DNA from: Dendrolimus kikuchii
Lineage: Eukaryota; Arthropoda; Insecta; Lepidoptera; Lasiocampidae
NCBI GenBank assembly: GCA_019925095.2
Contig: CM034406.1
Location: 17,960,888-18,024,887, forward strand
DNA: 64,000 nucleotides
Direction: 5' to 3'
Numbering within the stretch: position 1 is the first letter of the stretch; each line of letters opens with the position of its first letter. The position numbers and the translations under genes were made by a program. Positions 11,619 to 22,400 of this stretch are shown here, in pieces. The notes beneath the pieces were generated by a model that was given only the letters and a program-made list of their open reading frames with translations, ran no database searches and was not told where the DNA came from.

Positions 11619-11895
11619 TATCCGCGCAGGAACGCAGAAAGAATACAATTTCCTGTGACCTTTCGTAAGAGGCGACCAAACAACCCACAGCTGGATGGCT
11701 ACCACCCCTGGTCTAGAGTATGCCGCCATGACAACCTTGAGTTGTGTTCCGGCGTTAGTGGCCAGGTTTTAATCGCCCTTAAAAGCGCAGCAGCGCATTT
11801 GTAGCATCTTTGGTGTTACAAATGTCAATAGGCGATGGTAACCGCTTTCCATCAGGTGGGCGTCTGCCTGTCTGCTGAACTCTCGCAATAAAGAA
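11619..11895 (+). mobile_element. SINE-like 320-bp family copy
   Basis: From CCGCGCAGGAACGCAGAAAG to CTGCTGAACTCTCGCAATAAAG. It has lost part of the GC-rich first third (the CGGGCGGCC stretch) but keeps both ends. Confidence 0.8.
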
Positions 11896-12765
11896 AATTA
11901 CGAAATATGTTTCTTAACTTGATCTAAAATATCATAAGCTCCATTTATTTTTGTGTTATATAAATTAACAATCAAACAATCCTTTGTAATTGTATCAAAT
12001 CAAAGTATCACTGTAATTATTATACTGTTCTATTGGTGGTTATTGAATAATAGTGGGTAAGCAACAAACACACAACTAAAAAGTAGTATAGCAATATTGG
12101 ATAACTTACTTTAGATATGGGAGGAGTGTATTAGGATTATAAAATGTATATCTAAAAAGCTCAGAAAACCCACCTACTTGATTAGACAGATGACGTAATG
12201 TGTAATCATCTACCGTCATTTGGATTTTTTATTGTTTAATTTTTTTATAAAGCAAATATTCAAAAATTGAAAAGAAACTTGAGCCTTTTAATTTTTGACT
12301 GATATGCTGTAAAAATATGTTTAAATAATAAGACGTCAAAAAGGTGAAATAAAAATGACACGTGCATCCATCTGGTCGTGTAGGTTTTATGAGACCTTCA
12401 GAGTTGTGTTTTGTCCCTTCTTCTTATTCGTTATTACGGAATATCAAGAGGCAATATCATAATTTTAATAGCCATGATACGCGTCAGTGATACGATTTAA
12501 CAATGTTGATACATGTTATAATTCAGCTTTATTTAACATCATTTTAGTCATTATATTACGATATGATAATTATTAAGGCTTTATCTAATATATCCAAAAC
12601 GCAGCAGGTTTTTGTAAAAAATAAAAGTAAGCCGCCACCACCAACAACCATTGTAATATTGTAGTGATTGTATATAGACTTACAAGGTATTTTAAGTATT
12701 TTAACTGTTTATCAGATCCGATGACTTTAGCCTAGACAATGATTGGTGTAAACTCAGCTTAAGCC
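11896..12765. other. Gene-free AT-rich stretch
   Basis: No exon or repeat family recognised. Confidence 0.5.
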
Positions 12766-12769
12766 GCGT

Positions 12770-13025
12770 TGACACGAACGGGGTACGCTCGAATCGAGTA
12801 CACTCGTACTTAATAACATTATGCAAGTGTACACGGAGAACAGTTAACACTCATCCGAGTTTACTGGTACTTTTTCTTGTACATAAGTTTTCAAGTTTAA
12901 AGATGTCAGATATCATTTTATTTATATAAAGTGATCCTAGTACATCTGTAAAAATACTCTCAAAAGTCTTTCGTCGTTCGTTTTCGTTTCGGTACACTGG
13001 TGTACCGTGGTCATTAATTGGTGCC
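12770..13025. repeat. Palindrome-rich repeat (CGAGTACACTCG family)
   Basis: AAGCCGCGTTGACACGAACG leads into CGAATCGAGTACACTCG. Farther on, GGTACACTGGTGTACC at about 12991-13006 is a perfect palindrome. The start resembles the right window edge (AACCGCGTTTTCACAATAAG then ccgagtgcactcgg). Confidence 0.45.
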
Positions 13026-13235
13026 TCGGAAAAATAAGGTTATGCTGCAATTTAAACTTTATTTAGGTTTGTGGATTAATAAAAAATAATGTTTCGATGA
13101 TTAATAAATAAATGTTGATTAATATTACTTAAAAAATGATTTTATCTTGTGGTGTACCTCCAAAAATTTTCATTTTCCTAGATGTACTTTGAACACAAAA
13201 AGTTTACGGAACACTGATATAGACTATGTTATTGT

Positions 13236-13570
13236 AGCTTTCGTGTAGCGTAGTCGTGGTAGCGTAATGGCTAGCGCACGCGTCCCAGACCCAAAGGACG
13301 CGGGTTCGATCCTGGCCGGAACGCATGCACCGCTTAGGCAGTTTTCTGACCAAATGTGCATATTGTTACGATTACCACGTGCTAATAACGGTGAAGGAAA
13401 ACATCGTGATGCAACCTGCACATCGAGATAACCGATGTGTCAAACTGCCAAGCCGCCTTGGACAAGCGTGGCGGGTATACTGTCTGTTGCCCTATAGTGG
13501 GAGGCCCGAGCCCAGCAGTGGGACATTTATGGGCTGCTATTATTATATATATTATTATTGTAGCTTTAAA
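13236..13570 (+). mobile_element. tRNA-derived SINE
   Basis: The head GTGGTAGCGTAATGGCTAGC is A-box-like and GGGTTCGATCC is a B-box match. The body ends CCCAGCAGTGGGACATTTAT followed by an ATT-rich tail (ATTATTATATATATTATTATTG). This layout is typical of lepidopteran tRNA SINEs. It looks nearly full length. Confidence 0.8.
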
Positions 13571-13835
13571 GAAATATCCGTTCTTTCTATTTAAATTTCA
13601 TTGACTCCTTCGGGCTAATCGGACGAAAATAAATGGCGAAAAGCGTTTGAGAGTAAGGCCTCTGACTCCACTGTCCGAGTGAGCTTGGATTGCCATTTGC
13701 AATTTTTATTTGAATACATGAGTGTGTAACGCACATTTATATATTCCTTAAATATTATTTCATACTGCTTTTTATTTGAACTGTACAAAATTATAATGTT
13801 ACATTATTTATTTTGGTTTGTAATTTTTACACTCT

Positions 13836-14513
13836 TACATACATACATACATAACTTCACGCCAGTTCCCTTGCGGGGTAGGCACAAACAACAGAGCGCC
13901 ATTCAGGCTTATTCTTACACACCTCACTTGCTTCTTTGACATTCATAGCTCTTGTCATGCACGCTCGTCTGTTCTTAAGGCTCCTGACATCACCTTCTGT
14001 TAGTACACGATCAATTTGATCATGGAAGGTGTGTCGTGGCCTTCCACGACTTCCGCATCCATCCACTTTTGCATTGTATATCTGTTTAGTCATTCTTTCC
14101 ACGTGCCCGAACCACCGGAGCATTCCTTTCCTTACCTTCACCCCGACACTCTCTTTCAGACCAACTCTCTTTCTTACTTCGGTATTACGAACGCGGTCCG
14201 CGCGCGTCACTCCGCAGATTTTGCGCAGTGCTTGCATCTCGACCGCGTTTACTCTACTTTCATGCTCTCTCTTCCATACCCAACTCTCGCTTCCATACGT
14301 GAGCGTAAGTACCAGCATCGCGTTGTGTATGGCAAGCTGGGCCTTCTGGCTGAGGTTCTTAGCACCTAGAAGTTTACCTAACGCTTCATTCACACTATTC
14401 CCCAAATTCACTCTTCTTTCTATATCAGCGGTGTACCTTCCATCTCTGCTAACACTAATTACACTCTTACTTGTAATAATAAAACAATTCGAATGCACTT
14501 GGTACGAGCGCAC
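13836..14513 (-). mobile_element. RTE-like LINE 3' part, longest open copy
   Basis: A minus-strand frame of 218 codons (14513 to 13857) without interruption. It contains [62 protein letters not shown] and the C-terminus YPARELA. This is the thumb and C-terminal region of an RTE-type reverse transcriptase. No RT catalytic box is included, so the copy is 5'-truncated. A TACATACATACA tail follows at 13838-13852. Confidence 0.85.
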
Positions 14514-14537
14514 TCTGATAGTGTGAACGAGTCTTTA

Positions 14538-14820
14538 AGGGCCGTTCATAAAGTACGTCACACTACATTTTGTCTTTTCCGACCGTTTCCCTCCTTTCGT
14601 CACGCTGCGATACACTTTCTGTAGGCCCCCCTCCCTACCTATCAAATCACAAAACTAAAATTTCCTTGTTTTCGAAAACGAGAACAGGGAACCTTGCATT
14701 TCCTCAGACCTCCCCTGTCCCCGCTTGTCACATTTTTGTTAACCAAACGACACTCGAAACGGCCTGTCCTAAGAGGCGAGACAAAACAACCCACAGTCAG
14801 GATACGTTTCTGCGCGGATA
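14538..14820. repeat. Composite of TE fragments
   Basis: It starts GGGCCGTTCATAAAGTACGTCAC, like the terminal repeat of the TIR element at 59367-59996. At 14760-14820 it holds a piece of the 320-bp family (GGCCTGTCCTAAGAGGCGA). No full element. Confidence 0.5.
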
Positions 14821-15224
14821 GAAATTGTGTATTATATAGCTCAATGATTTTAGTCAATTTGTTTCTGTGCTCTCAGCGGGGAATCTAGACAAAAATATTA
14901 TCTAAGTAAAAAGTTCATAATAGTCACGTAGACGTGGACTGAGCATTTTTGTGATAATCACTTATTTATTTATAATTATTAAATCGCTTAGGCCTTTACA
15001 TAGCGATGAAACAAAATGGCGTACGTTGATATCTGCCATAAATACTTTAAAACTATTGAAGAAATAGTTTTGCATTGTTTTACCGGTTGTTAATTACGCA
15101 GGTAACGCGCATTCATTTACACGTTTTTCCGTTTCAACGCGAACTTTGTTCAAAATTCATTCTCAACCACGAGAACCAACTGGAAAAGGATTACAGAAAT
15201 GTGATAATTAACCGAAAATAATTT

Positions 15225-16400
15225 GAAAATATGACCCGAAATAATAAGATGGTAATAATTTTATTATCACCTTGCTGCTTACCAAAAAAAAATATTGATA
15301 TAGACTACCTAGTATGTGACGTCACATCACCGCCATCTTGAATTGAACTTATGCGAACTATTTGTAAACAACTTTACGAGTTTATTTGTCTGCAATGTAG
15401 AATTTTCTAGAACAAAATAATTTAAAAATATTACCCGAAATAATATGGTAATAATTTTATTCTCATTTTGCTGCTTACCAAAAAAAAATATTGATATAGA
15501 CTACCTAGTATGTGACGTCACATCACCGCCATCTTGAATTGAACTTATGCGAACTATTTGTAAACAACTTTATGAGTTTATTTGTCTGCAATGTAGAATT
15601 TTCTAGAACAAAATAATTTAAAAATATTACCCGAAATAATATGGTAATAATTTTATTCTCATTTTGCTGCTTACCAAAAAAAAATATTGATATAGACTAC
15701 CTAGTATGTGACGTCACATCACCGCCATCTTGAATTGAACTTATGCGAACTATTTGTAAACAACTTTATGAGTTTATTTGTCTGCAATGTAGAACTTTCT
15801 AGAACAAAATAATTTAAAAATATTACCCGAAATAATATGGTAATAATTTTATTCTCATTTTGCTGCTTCCCAAAAAAAAATATTGATATAGACTACCTAG
15901 TATGTGACGTCACATCACCGCCATCTTGAATTGAACTTATGCGAACTATTTGTAAACAACTTTATGAGTTTATTTGTCTGCAATGTAGAATTTTCTAGAA
16001 CAAAATAATTTAAAAATATTACCCGAAATAATATGGTAATAATTTTATTCTCATTTTGCTGCTTCCCAAAAAAATAAATTGATATAGACTACCTGGTATG
16101 TGACGTCACATCACCGCCATCTTGAATTGAACTAATGCGAACTATTTGTAAACAACTTTATGAGTTTATTTGTCTGCAATGTAGAATTTTCTAGAACAAA
16201 ATAATTTAAAAATATTACCCGAAATAATATGGTAATAATTCTATTCTCATTTTGCTGCTTCCCAAAAAAAATATATTGATATAGACTACCTGGAATGTGA
16301 CGTCACATCACCGCCATCTTGAATTGAACTTATGCGAACTATTTGTGAACAACTTTATTAGTTTATTTGTCTCTAATGTAGAATTTTCTAGAACAAATAA
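15225..16400. repeat. 196-bp satellite array, six units, with CRE, YY1-like and heat-shock motifs
   Basis: Period measured on TGACGTCA, which starts at 15317, 15513, 15709, 15905, 16101 and 16298 (196, 196, 196, 196, 197). Each unit has the CRE palindrome TGACGTCA, then CCGCCATCTTG (YY1-like). About 83 bp after the CRE comes a perfect GAAnnTTCnnGAA heat-shock element (15400-15412 and each unit after). Units differ by a few point changes and A-run lengths. The first unit is divergent at its left end. Transcription is unknown. Confidence 0.92.
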
Positions 16401-16675
16401 TGGATACACGGCTAAAATGCAAAACTATTTTCTTGCCATTATTTAATTAGTATACAATATATAAAACAATGTTAACATTTGCGTTGGTATTACCCTGCCA
16501 TAACCACACACAAACGCACTACTTTTATAATTGCCTACACAATATACAAACAACTGACTTGAATTCCTTTTGAATATTATAAAGTTGAATAAATAAGGCC
16601 TGATATCTATTCAAGCTGTAATAAGTGATAAGAAAGGATGAAAACACAAAACTAACTAAAATAAAAAACAAATAT

Positions 16676-16840
16676 TGTAATGTAGTTAACATAATTTATT
16701 GAACATTTCTACATTACATCCATAAACCATGACAATAATGCTAAACGTATTCGCGCGAACGCCTTTAGCATTATTATTATTCTCATGGTCTATGGATGTT
16801 GTGTCGAAATGTTCAATAAACAATGTTAACTACATTACAA
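16676..16840. mobile_element. 165-bp foldback element
   Basis: TTGTAATGTAGTTAACAT at the left returns inverted as ATGTTAACTACATTACAA at the right. The arms run about 75 bp with few mismatches to a GC-rich loop (TATTCGCGCGAACGCC). It has no coding capacity and is a hairpin MITE. Confidence 0.85.
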
Positions 16841-16904
16841 TTAAAACAGATTAATAGTATTTTTTTTACATAACTATGAAGTTGGTAACAAGTAAACTGT
16901 GAAC

Positions 16905-17218
16905 TGCAGATCTATGCAGGAACGGAGAAAGAATACAATTTCCTGCGACCGGGCGGCCTGTCGTAAGAGGCGAAAAAACAACCCATAGCCAGGTGCTAGG
17001 GCATTTGCCCGTCTGGACGGCTACCACCTCTGGCATAGAGTATGGCGCCATAATAACCTTGAGTTGTGTTCTGGCATTAGTGGCCAGGCTCTTGCCTGCC
17101 TTGAGAGAGCAGCAGCGCATTTTTAGCATCCTTGATATTGTAAATGTCCATAGGCGATGGTAACCGCTTTCCATCAGGTGGATCGTTTGCCTGTCTGTTG
17201 AACTCATGCAATAAAAAT
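16905..17218 (+). mobile_element. SINE-like 320-bp family copy
   Basis: Nearly full length: ATGCAGGAACGGAGAAAG to CTGTTGAACTCATGCAATAAAAATAAAG. Confidence 0.85.
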
Positions 17219-17726
17219 AAAGAACTAGTTTTGTTTGGCACTGAGGTCAAAATTATTTGAAATTTTTTAAAAATAATATGTTTTTCTCATTTTGAAGTGA
17301 AACTTCTTTAGAATCGTTGTGATTTGAAACTCGATGAAACGAAAAAGAGATATACACTTAAGTCGATAGGACTAAGCCTGCGAGAGAATGAGGTAGAATA
17401 CAATATATTAAATAATTTAAACACTATGCTCATCCAGATAGAGTTGGAAATGTTTTGAAGTTTTTCGTTATTACTTCAAATTTCGTGTTTTAAAGCTTAA
17501 ATATATTATAACGATATAATATATGAAATGTTACGTCACGAAATTTATAAATCCTCTCACCCTTTGTCACACTTTGTTTCACTTTTAATGCGTGTGAAAT
17601 GCACACACACACACAAACACACAATTTATTTTAGTTAGATATTTTTGTGTCTACTTTGAAATGACTGTATCTATGAATTTAGATTCATAAGAAATGTTAT
17701 TTACACAATGATAATAATGTATTTTA

Positions 17727-17990
17727 TAAGCGTGCGCAGAAGGTTTACCGATGACCATGCTTCCCGCTTCCCGCGCTCGTGTAACTATCACAAAGACTTA
17801 TGGCCGGTTACTATATTTTACTATTAATTCACTCAGCTTACTATCGGTTCAAATTTGACATTACCTGTTTGGAACTTATATCAAATTTTAACTGATAGCA
17901 AGGCAAATAAACGGTTGGAAGATAAATATTCCCGTAATTCAAGTGAGAAGAGTTCTCATCGGCAAACATTCCGTGCGCGGCTATATTTAT
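17727..17990. mobile_element. MITE with GTTTGCCGATGA terminal repeats, copy 2
   Basis: GCGTGCGCAGAAGGTTTACC at the left and TCATCGGCAAACATTCCGTG followed by CGCGGCTA at the right form imperfect inverted ends. AT-rich middle without coding. Confidence 0.7.
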
Positions 17991-18227
17991 TAACTTTGGT
18001 CCTTCGAGCCTGATTAGTCAGTTGCTTGTATAAGTGAGAATTTATTCAACACCTGCGACTGCATTGAGCCTTTAATATGATTTGCATATAGATTAATAAA
18101 CTTTTAGCTAGCGTGTTTTTGCATAACATCTTAGTGATGTAAGGAATTTGGTGAAAATTGTGAACATTTAAAGCTCTTTTATAGACATTTACTTTACTAA
18201 TTCGTATTTTAATTTATCTCATATAAA

Positions 18228-18717
18228 TACAGTGGATTTCGGTTATAACTACGATGAAGGGACCATTATAATTCAGTCGCTATACCCGGAAGTCGCTATT
18301 TACAATGGTAGAAAGAAAACAATATTTATGGCTAGACAATATCTACGGCAGCGAAATGCATATCGCCTAATGTCTACTTAATTATTAAACAATTCATAGA
18401 TTTAACTTTATCCACAAATATTTATAAAAAAGTGTATTATTACTGCTGCCCATATGTGGATGTAAACAAAACACAAGAAGACTTTAAGATTCTATGAATG
18501 GACCATTGTCTATTTGTTTGTTGACTAGGTCCTAATATGTAGACTCAGTCGATTTATCTTCAAGGTATTTTCAGGGACTTATGGTTCATAAAATCTAGTC
18601 GCTATAGCCAAATTATTTTCCTCTAAAAGTACACTCTGAATTTAAGGGACTGAAGTGGTACGGCGCTAAAAACAAGAAAGTTGTTACAACCGACTGCTAT
18701 AACTGAAATCCACTGTA
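18228..18717. mobile_element. pogo/Tigger-like MITE with TA duplication
   Basis: Left end CAGTGGATTTCGGTTATAAC (18230), right end GCTATAACTGAAATCCACTG (to 18715), each flanked by TA. CAGTG-type ends with a TA target are typical of the pogo branch of Tc1/mariner. The 486-bp body has no transposase. Confidence 0.8.
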
Positions 18718-19066
18718 GTTTTTAACATACTAAAATGTTACTTATATTTTCACATTTTTGTAACATTGAAAATCAACAATACGTAGAGGGTAGTGTGCAA
18801 AATGTACATGACTAATTAATTAGTTAATAATTACCCCCTTTGAAGTTCAGGATTATGTTTTATACTGGACGATCATCGCTTCTAGTATAAATCTTCCAAG
18901 ATAAAGATTTGTCTTTGAGTAAGATAATTTTATCACCCTGCAGCAATACAGCAGAACAATTACATATGGCGTTCGTATCCCATGATACAGTGTCAAAAGC
19001 AAACAAAAAAAAAATCAACAACTCCACCAAATTCCCAAAACCAACTAAATCCTACTGTAACACACG

Positions 19067-19471
19067 TCATCTATCAGATTTTCCAGCGTTTAGATGATTA
19101 GGTGCATCAGCAAAAGCAAACTTCAACCTGTACGCTTCAGCTACCAAAATACTTATGTTCGAATCTGTCCAGTTCTGTGTCGGAACGTTCTGCAATAAGA
19201 TCATGAGGCCTTGGAAGTCTTTCTCCAACATCAATCTCTCTCTCCAATGGAGTAAAAACGCAGCACATACGTACAGCTGGAAGGTTGCAAAACCGTCAGA
19301 CTCGGCCAAGTATGTGTCCCATAGACGTATCGTGCAGGCGAGAGGAATTTCGCGGGTTAGAAGGTTGTTCATCCAGCGGAAAGAGAACTGCAGATAGTCC
19401 ACCCCATGTTGCTGTAGATGCTCGTGTAGAGGTTGATCTATGCGACGTATGAGCTCCTTCAGTTGGTTTAC
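19067..19471 (-). CDS. TBC1D22: TBC1D22 coding exon 4 (last)
   Basis: Encodes [13 protein letters not shown] through [27 protein letters not shown] and [15 protein letters not shown] to the stop at 19067-19069: the C-terminal half of the TBC domain. Acceptor TTGTTACAG ends at 19472. An RTE-like fragment begins about 13 bp upstream of it. Confidence 0.95.
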   Translation of the reverse strand, partial: VNQLKELIRRIDQPLHEHLQQHGVDYLQFSFRWMNNLLTREIPLACTIRLWDTYLAESDGFATFQLYVCAAFLLHWRERLMLEKDFQGLMILLQNVPTQNWTDSNISILVAEAYRLKFAFADAPNHLNAGKSDR

Positions 19472-22400
19472 CTGTAACAAAGACGAAGGTGATGTCAGGA
19501 GCCTTAAGAACAGACGAGCTTGCATGACAAGAGTTATGAATGTCAAAGAGGCAAGTGAGGTGTGTAAGAATAAGCCTAAATGGCACTCTGTTGTTCGTGC
19601 CTACCCCGCAAGGGAACTGGCGTGAAGTTATGTATGTATGTAAAGACCAATAAAATTGTGTAAACACTTTGGGACCTGGTTTATTTGCAAGTGCAATAAG
19701 CAAAGAACTTTTGAATACTGAAAAAGGGGCATGTAGGAGAACAAAAATCAGTAGACACAGAGGCACATTGTATATTTGCAAGTTATACTTATGTTATGAG
19801 TAGACATCGGATTATATGCATTTGCATGTTTGCATATGCCAATGCATATAAATCTATTTTTATAGCGTTGTTGCATATTTTGGTACTTTTTCATTGACAG
19901 TGCTTATTTCGGTAGTTATACGTGTTAGGCGTCTTGTATTATGCCGACGACACGACGAATAAATGATTGAACAGAGTAACGCCCTTCCGAGTTCACTATC
20001 GCAAAAGGTTTGTGGCAAATTAAATGCAGTCTTGTATAAAAAACCCGCTCTTGAAAGAATAAAGGAAATTGACGCATTTATCAACGGCACCGGACAAACT
20101 CTACCTGAAGAAGTCTCTGCAGAAATGGCGCCAAATTTCAAATTCTGTCCGGTGACGTCAGTTGACGTCGAAAGGTCACTTTCAGCCTATAAATTAATAT
20201 AAAGTGACAAGTGTCACAAAACAAACCTGGAAAAATGTGTTATTGTTTACTGTCACAATTAACAAGTAAATTATTATAATAATAATTTATAACTAATATT
20301 AGGATATGTTTAATATATAAATATAATGTGAAAATAAACTTAAATTCTAATTAATCTAATAATAAATGGTTTTTTTTATTTATTTTTTATTGCAGGAGTT
20401 CAGCAGACAGGCAGACGGCCCACTTAATGGAAAGCGGTTACCATCGTCTATAGCCATTTGCAATACTAAAGGTGCTACAAATGCGCTGCTGCTCTCTTAA
20501 GGGTCACTGGAACCTAGTCACTAATGCCGGAACACAACTCAAGGTTGTTATGGCGACATGCTTTAGACCAGGGGTGGTAGCCATCCAGTCGGGCAAATGC
20601 CCCACCACCTGGCTGTGAGTTGTGAAGTCGCCTTTTACGACAAGCCGCCCGGCCGCAGGAAATTGTATTCTTTCTCCGTTCCTGCACGGATAAAAGTGGT
20701 TTATTGATTGTGCATATTTCGCCCCTTTTTAGTGCATATTTTGCCATTTTGATAGTGCATATAATCTGATGTCTAGTTATGAGTAATAAACGCAGCACTC
20801 TGGGCCCGATCCCAAACACCTAGATTAGAGTAAATAACGAAAATTTGAAAGTCGAGTAATGCTATCGAATGAAGTGTCAAATACGATTTACAAAAATACT
20901 ACAGCTCCCGGTAGACTTTTTCCTGTGGCCGCAGGAAATTGTAACCTTTCATCGTTCCTGCACGGGGAAAATATGCCTAGCCTCTCCGCAGCCCTGGAAG
21001 GTGTAGGTGGAGTGGAAGGTGGAGTGCGCAGCCTGGGGGGCCCAGAGGGCCCTCCTAGAGAACGTCGTTGGCCCTGTGGACTCGCTTCGTAGCATGGTCG
21101 AGGCGATGCTCCAGGGTCAACATTCCTGGCTTGCGGTTTCCTCCTTCTGTGAATCCGTCATGTCGCAGAAGGAGGCCGCTGAAAGAGCGAGGGAGGAGGA
21201 CGCGTACGCGGACCCCGTCCGGAGGAGACGGACCGGAGGTCGTAGGCGCCGCTACGCGCATCTTCTCCTCCCTTAGTTACCGTCACAGGGGGCCGCTGTC
21301 ACGGGGGTAACAGCGGACTTCCCCCCCCTGCTGTACGAAGTGGGTCACTCTGCTCCCCGGGGTGGCCTAGTTACAGAGCGTAGGGGCGTTACGGTGCAGT
21401 TACTCTGTACGAGATCCCGTGACGCCTCGTAAAAGCGCTATAAATGGGGCGCAGGTTTAGGTTTAGTGGGTAGTTTGGCGGCCGATTCTCGCGACAGCTT
21501 CGTTTTAGAAGCAAGCGAGGAGAACCGGTCGCTGAGAATCCCACACACCCTCGATGCAGGCCTTATGCCTGCATTCAGACCCTTCCCCCGAAGGGTCCGA
21601 GGATGGTGTCCAAAAAAAAGGCCCTGCAAGGCCACTTCCAACACTATTCGTCCCCTAGCTGTGGACATTAAGCATTGCCACTTTGACAGACGAATCTTAA
21701 TCATATTTTTTTAATCACATTTTTTTTATCGCTGGAGATCAGCAGACAGGCAGACGGCCCACTTAATGAAAAGCGGTTACCATCGTCTATAGACATTTGC
21801 AATACTAAAGGTGCTACAAATGCGCTGCTGCTCTCTTAAGGGTCACTGGGACCTAGTCACTAATGCTGGAACACAACTCAAGGTTGTTATGGCGACATAC
21901 TCCAGACCAGGGGTGGTAGCCATCCAGTCGGGCAATTGCCCTACCACCTGGCTGTGGGTTGTTTGGTCGCCTCTTACGACAGGCCGCCCGGCCGCAGGAA
22001 ATTGTATTCTTTCTCCGTTCCTGCACGGATATAAACTTGATGGAAAGCGGTTACCATCGCCTATGGACATTTGCAACACCAAAGTTGCTACATATGCGCT
22101 GCTGCTCTCTAAATGCTCTCACATGTCCGCAGATGTTCACTTATGTTATATTCTGTGTGTGATGTGTGTATGTCAGTGTTTGATTTGTGTTCTTATTACG
22201 TACTATAAATCATAGATTATTATGTGAAGTATAGTTTCAGATTATACATACATAACTTCACGCCAGTTCCCTTGCGGGGTAGGCACGAACAACAGAGCGC
22301 CATTTAGGCCCATTCTTACACACCTCACTTGCTTCTTTGACATTCATAACTCTTGTCATGCATACTCGTCTGTTCCTAAGGCTCCTGACATCACCCTCAG

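Larger units (their letters stand above)
19793..20783 (+). mobile_element. hAT element with perfect 8-bp target duplication, transposase remnant
   Basis: GTTATGAG is present at both 19793-19800 and 20776-20783. The element (19801-20775) begins TAGACATCGGATTATATGCA and ends, inverted, TAGACATCAGATTATATGCA. It contains the tail of a hAT transposase and was later interrupted by a copy of the 320-bp SINE-like family. Its ends also contain repeated TGCATAT motifs. Confidence 0.9.

Noticed and set aside
15225..16400. Possible CRISPR array because of regular spacing
   Set aside because: Units are continuous 196-bp copies without unique spacers, in eukaryotic DNA.
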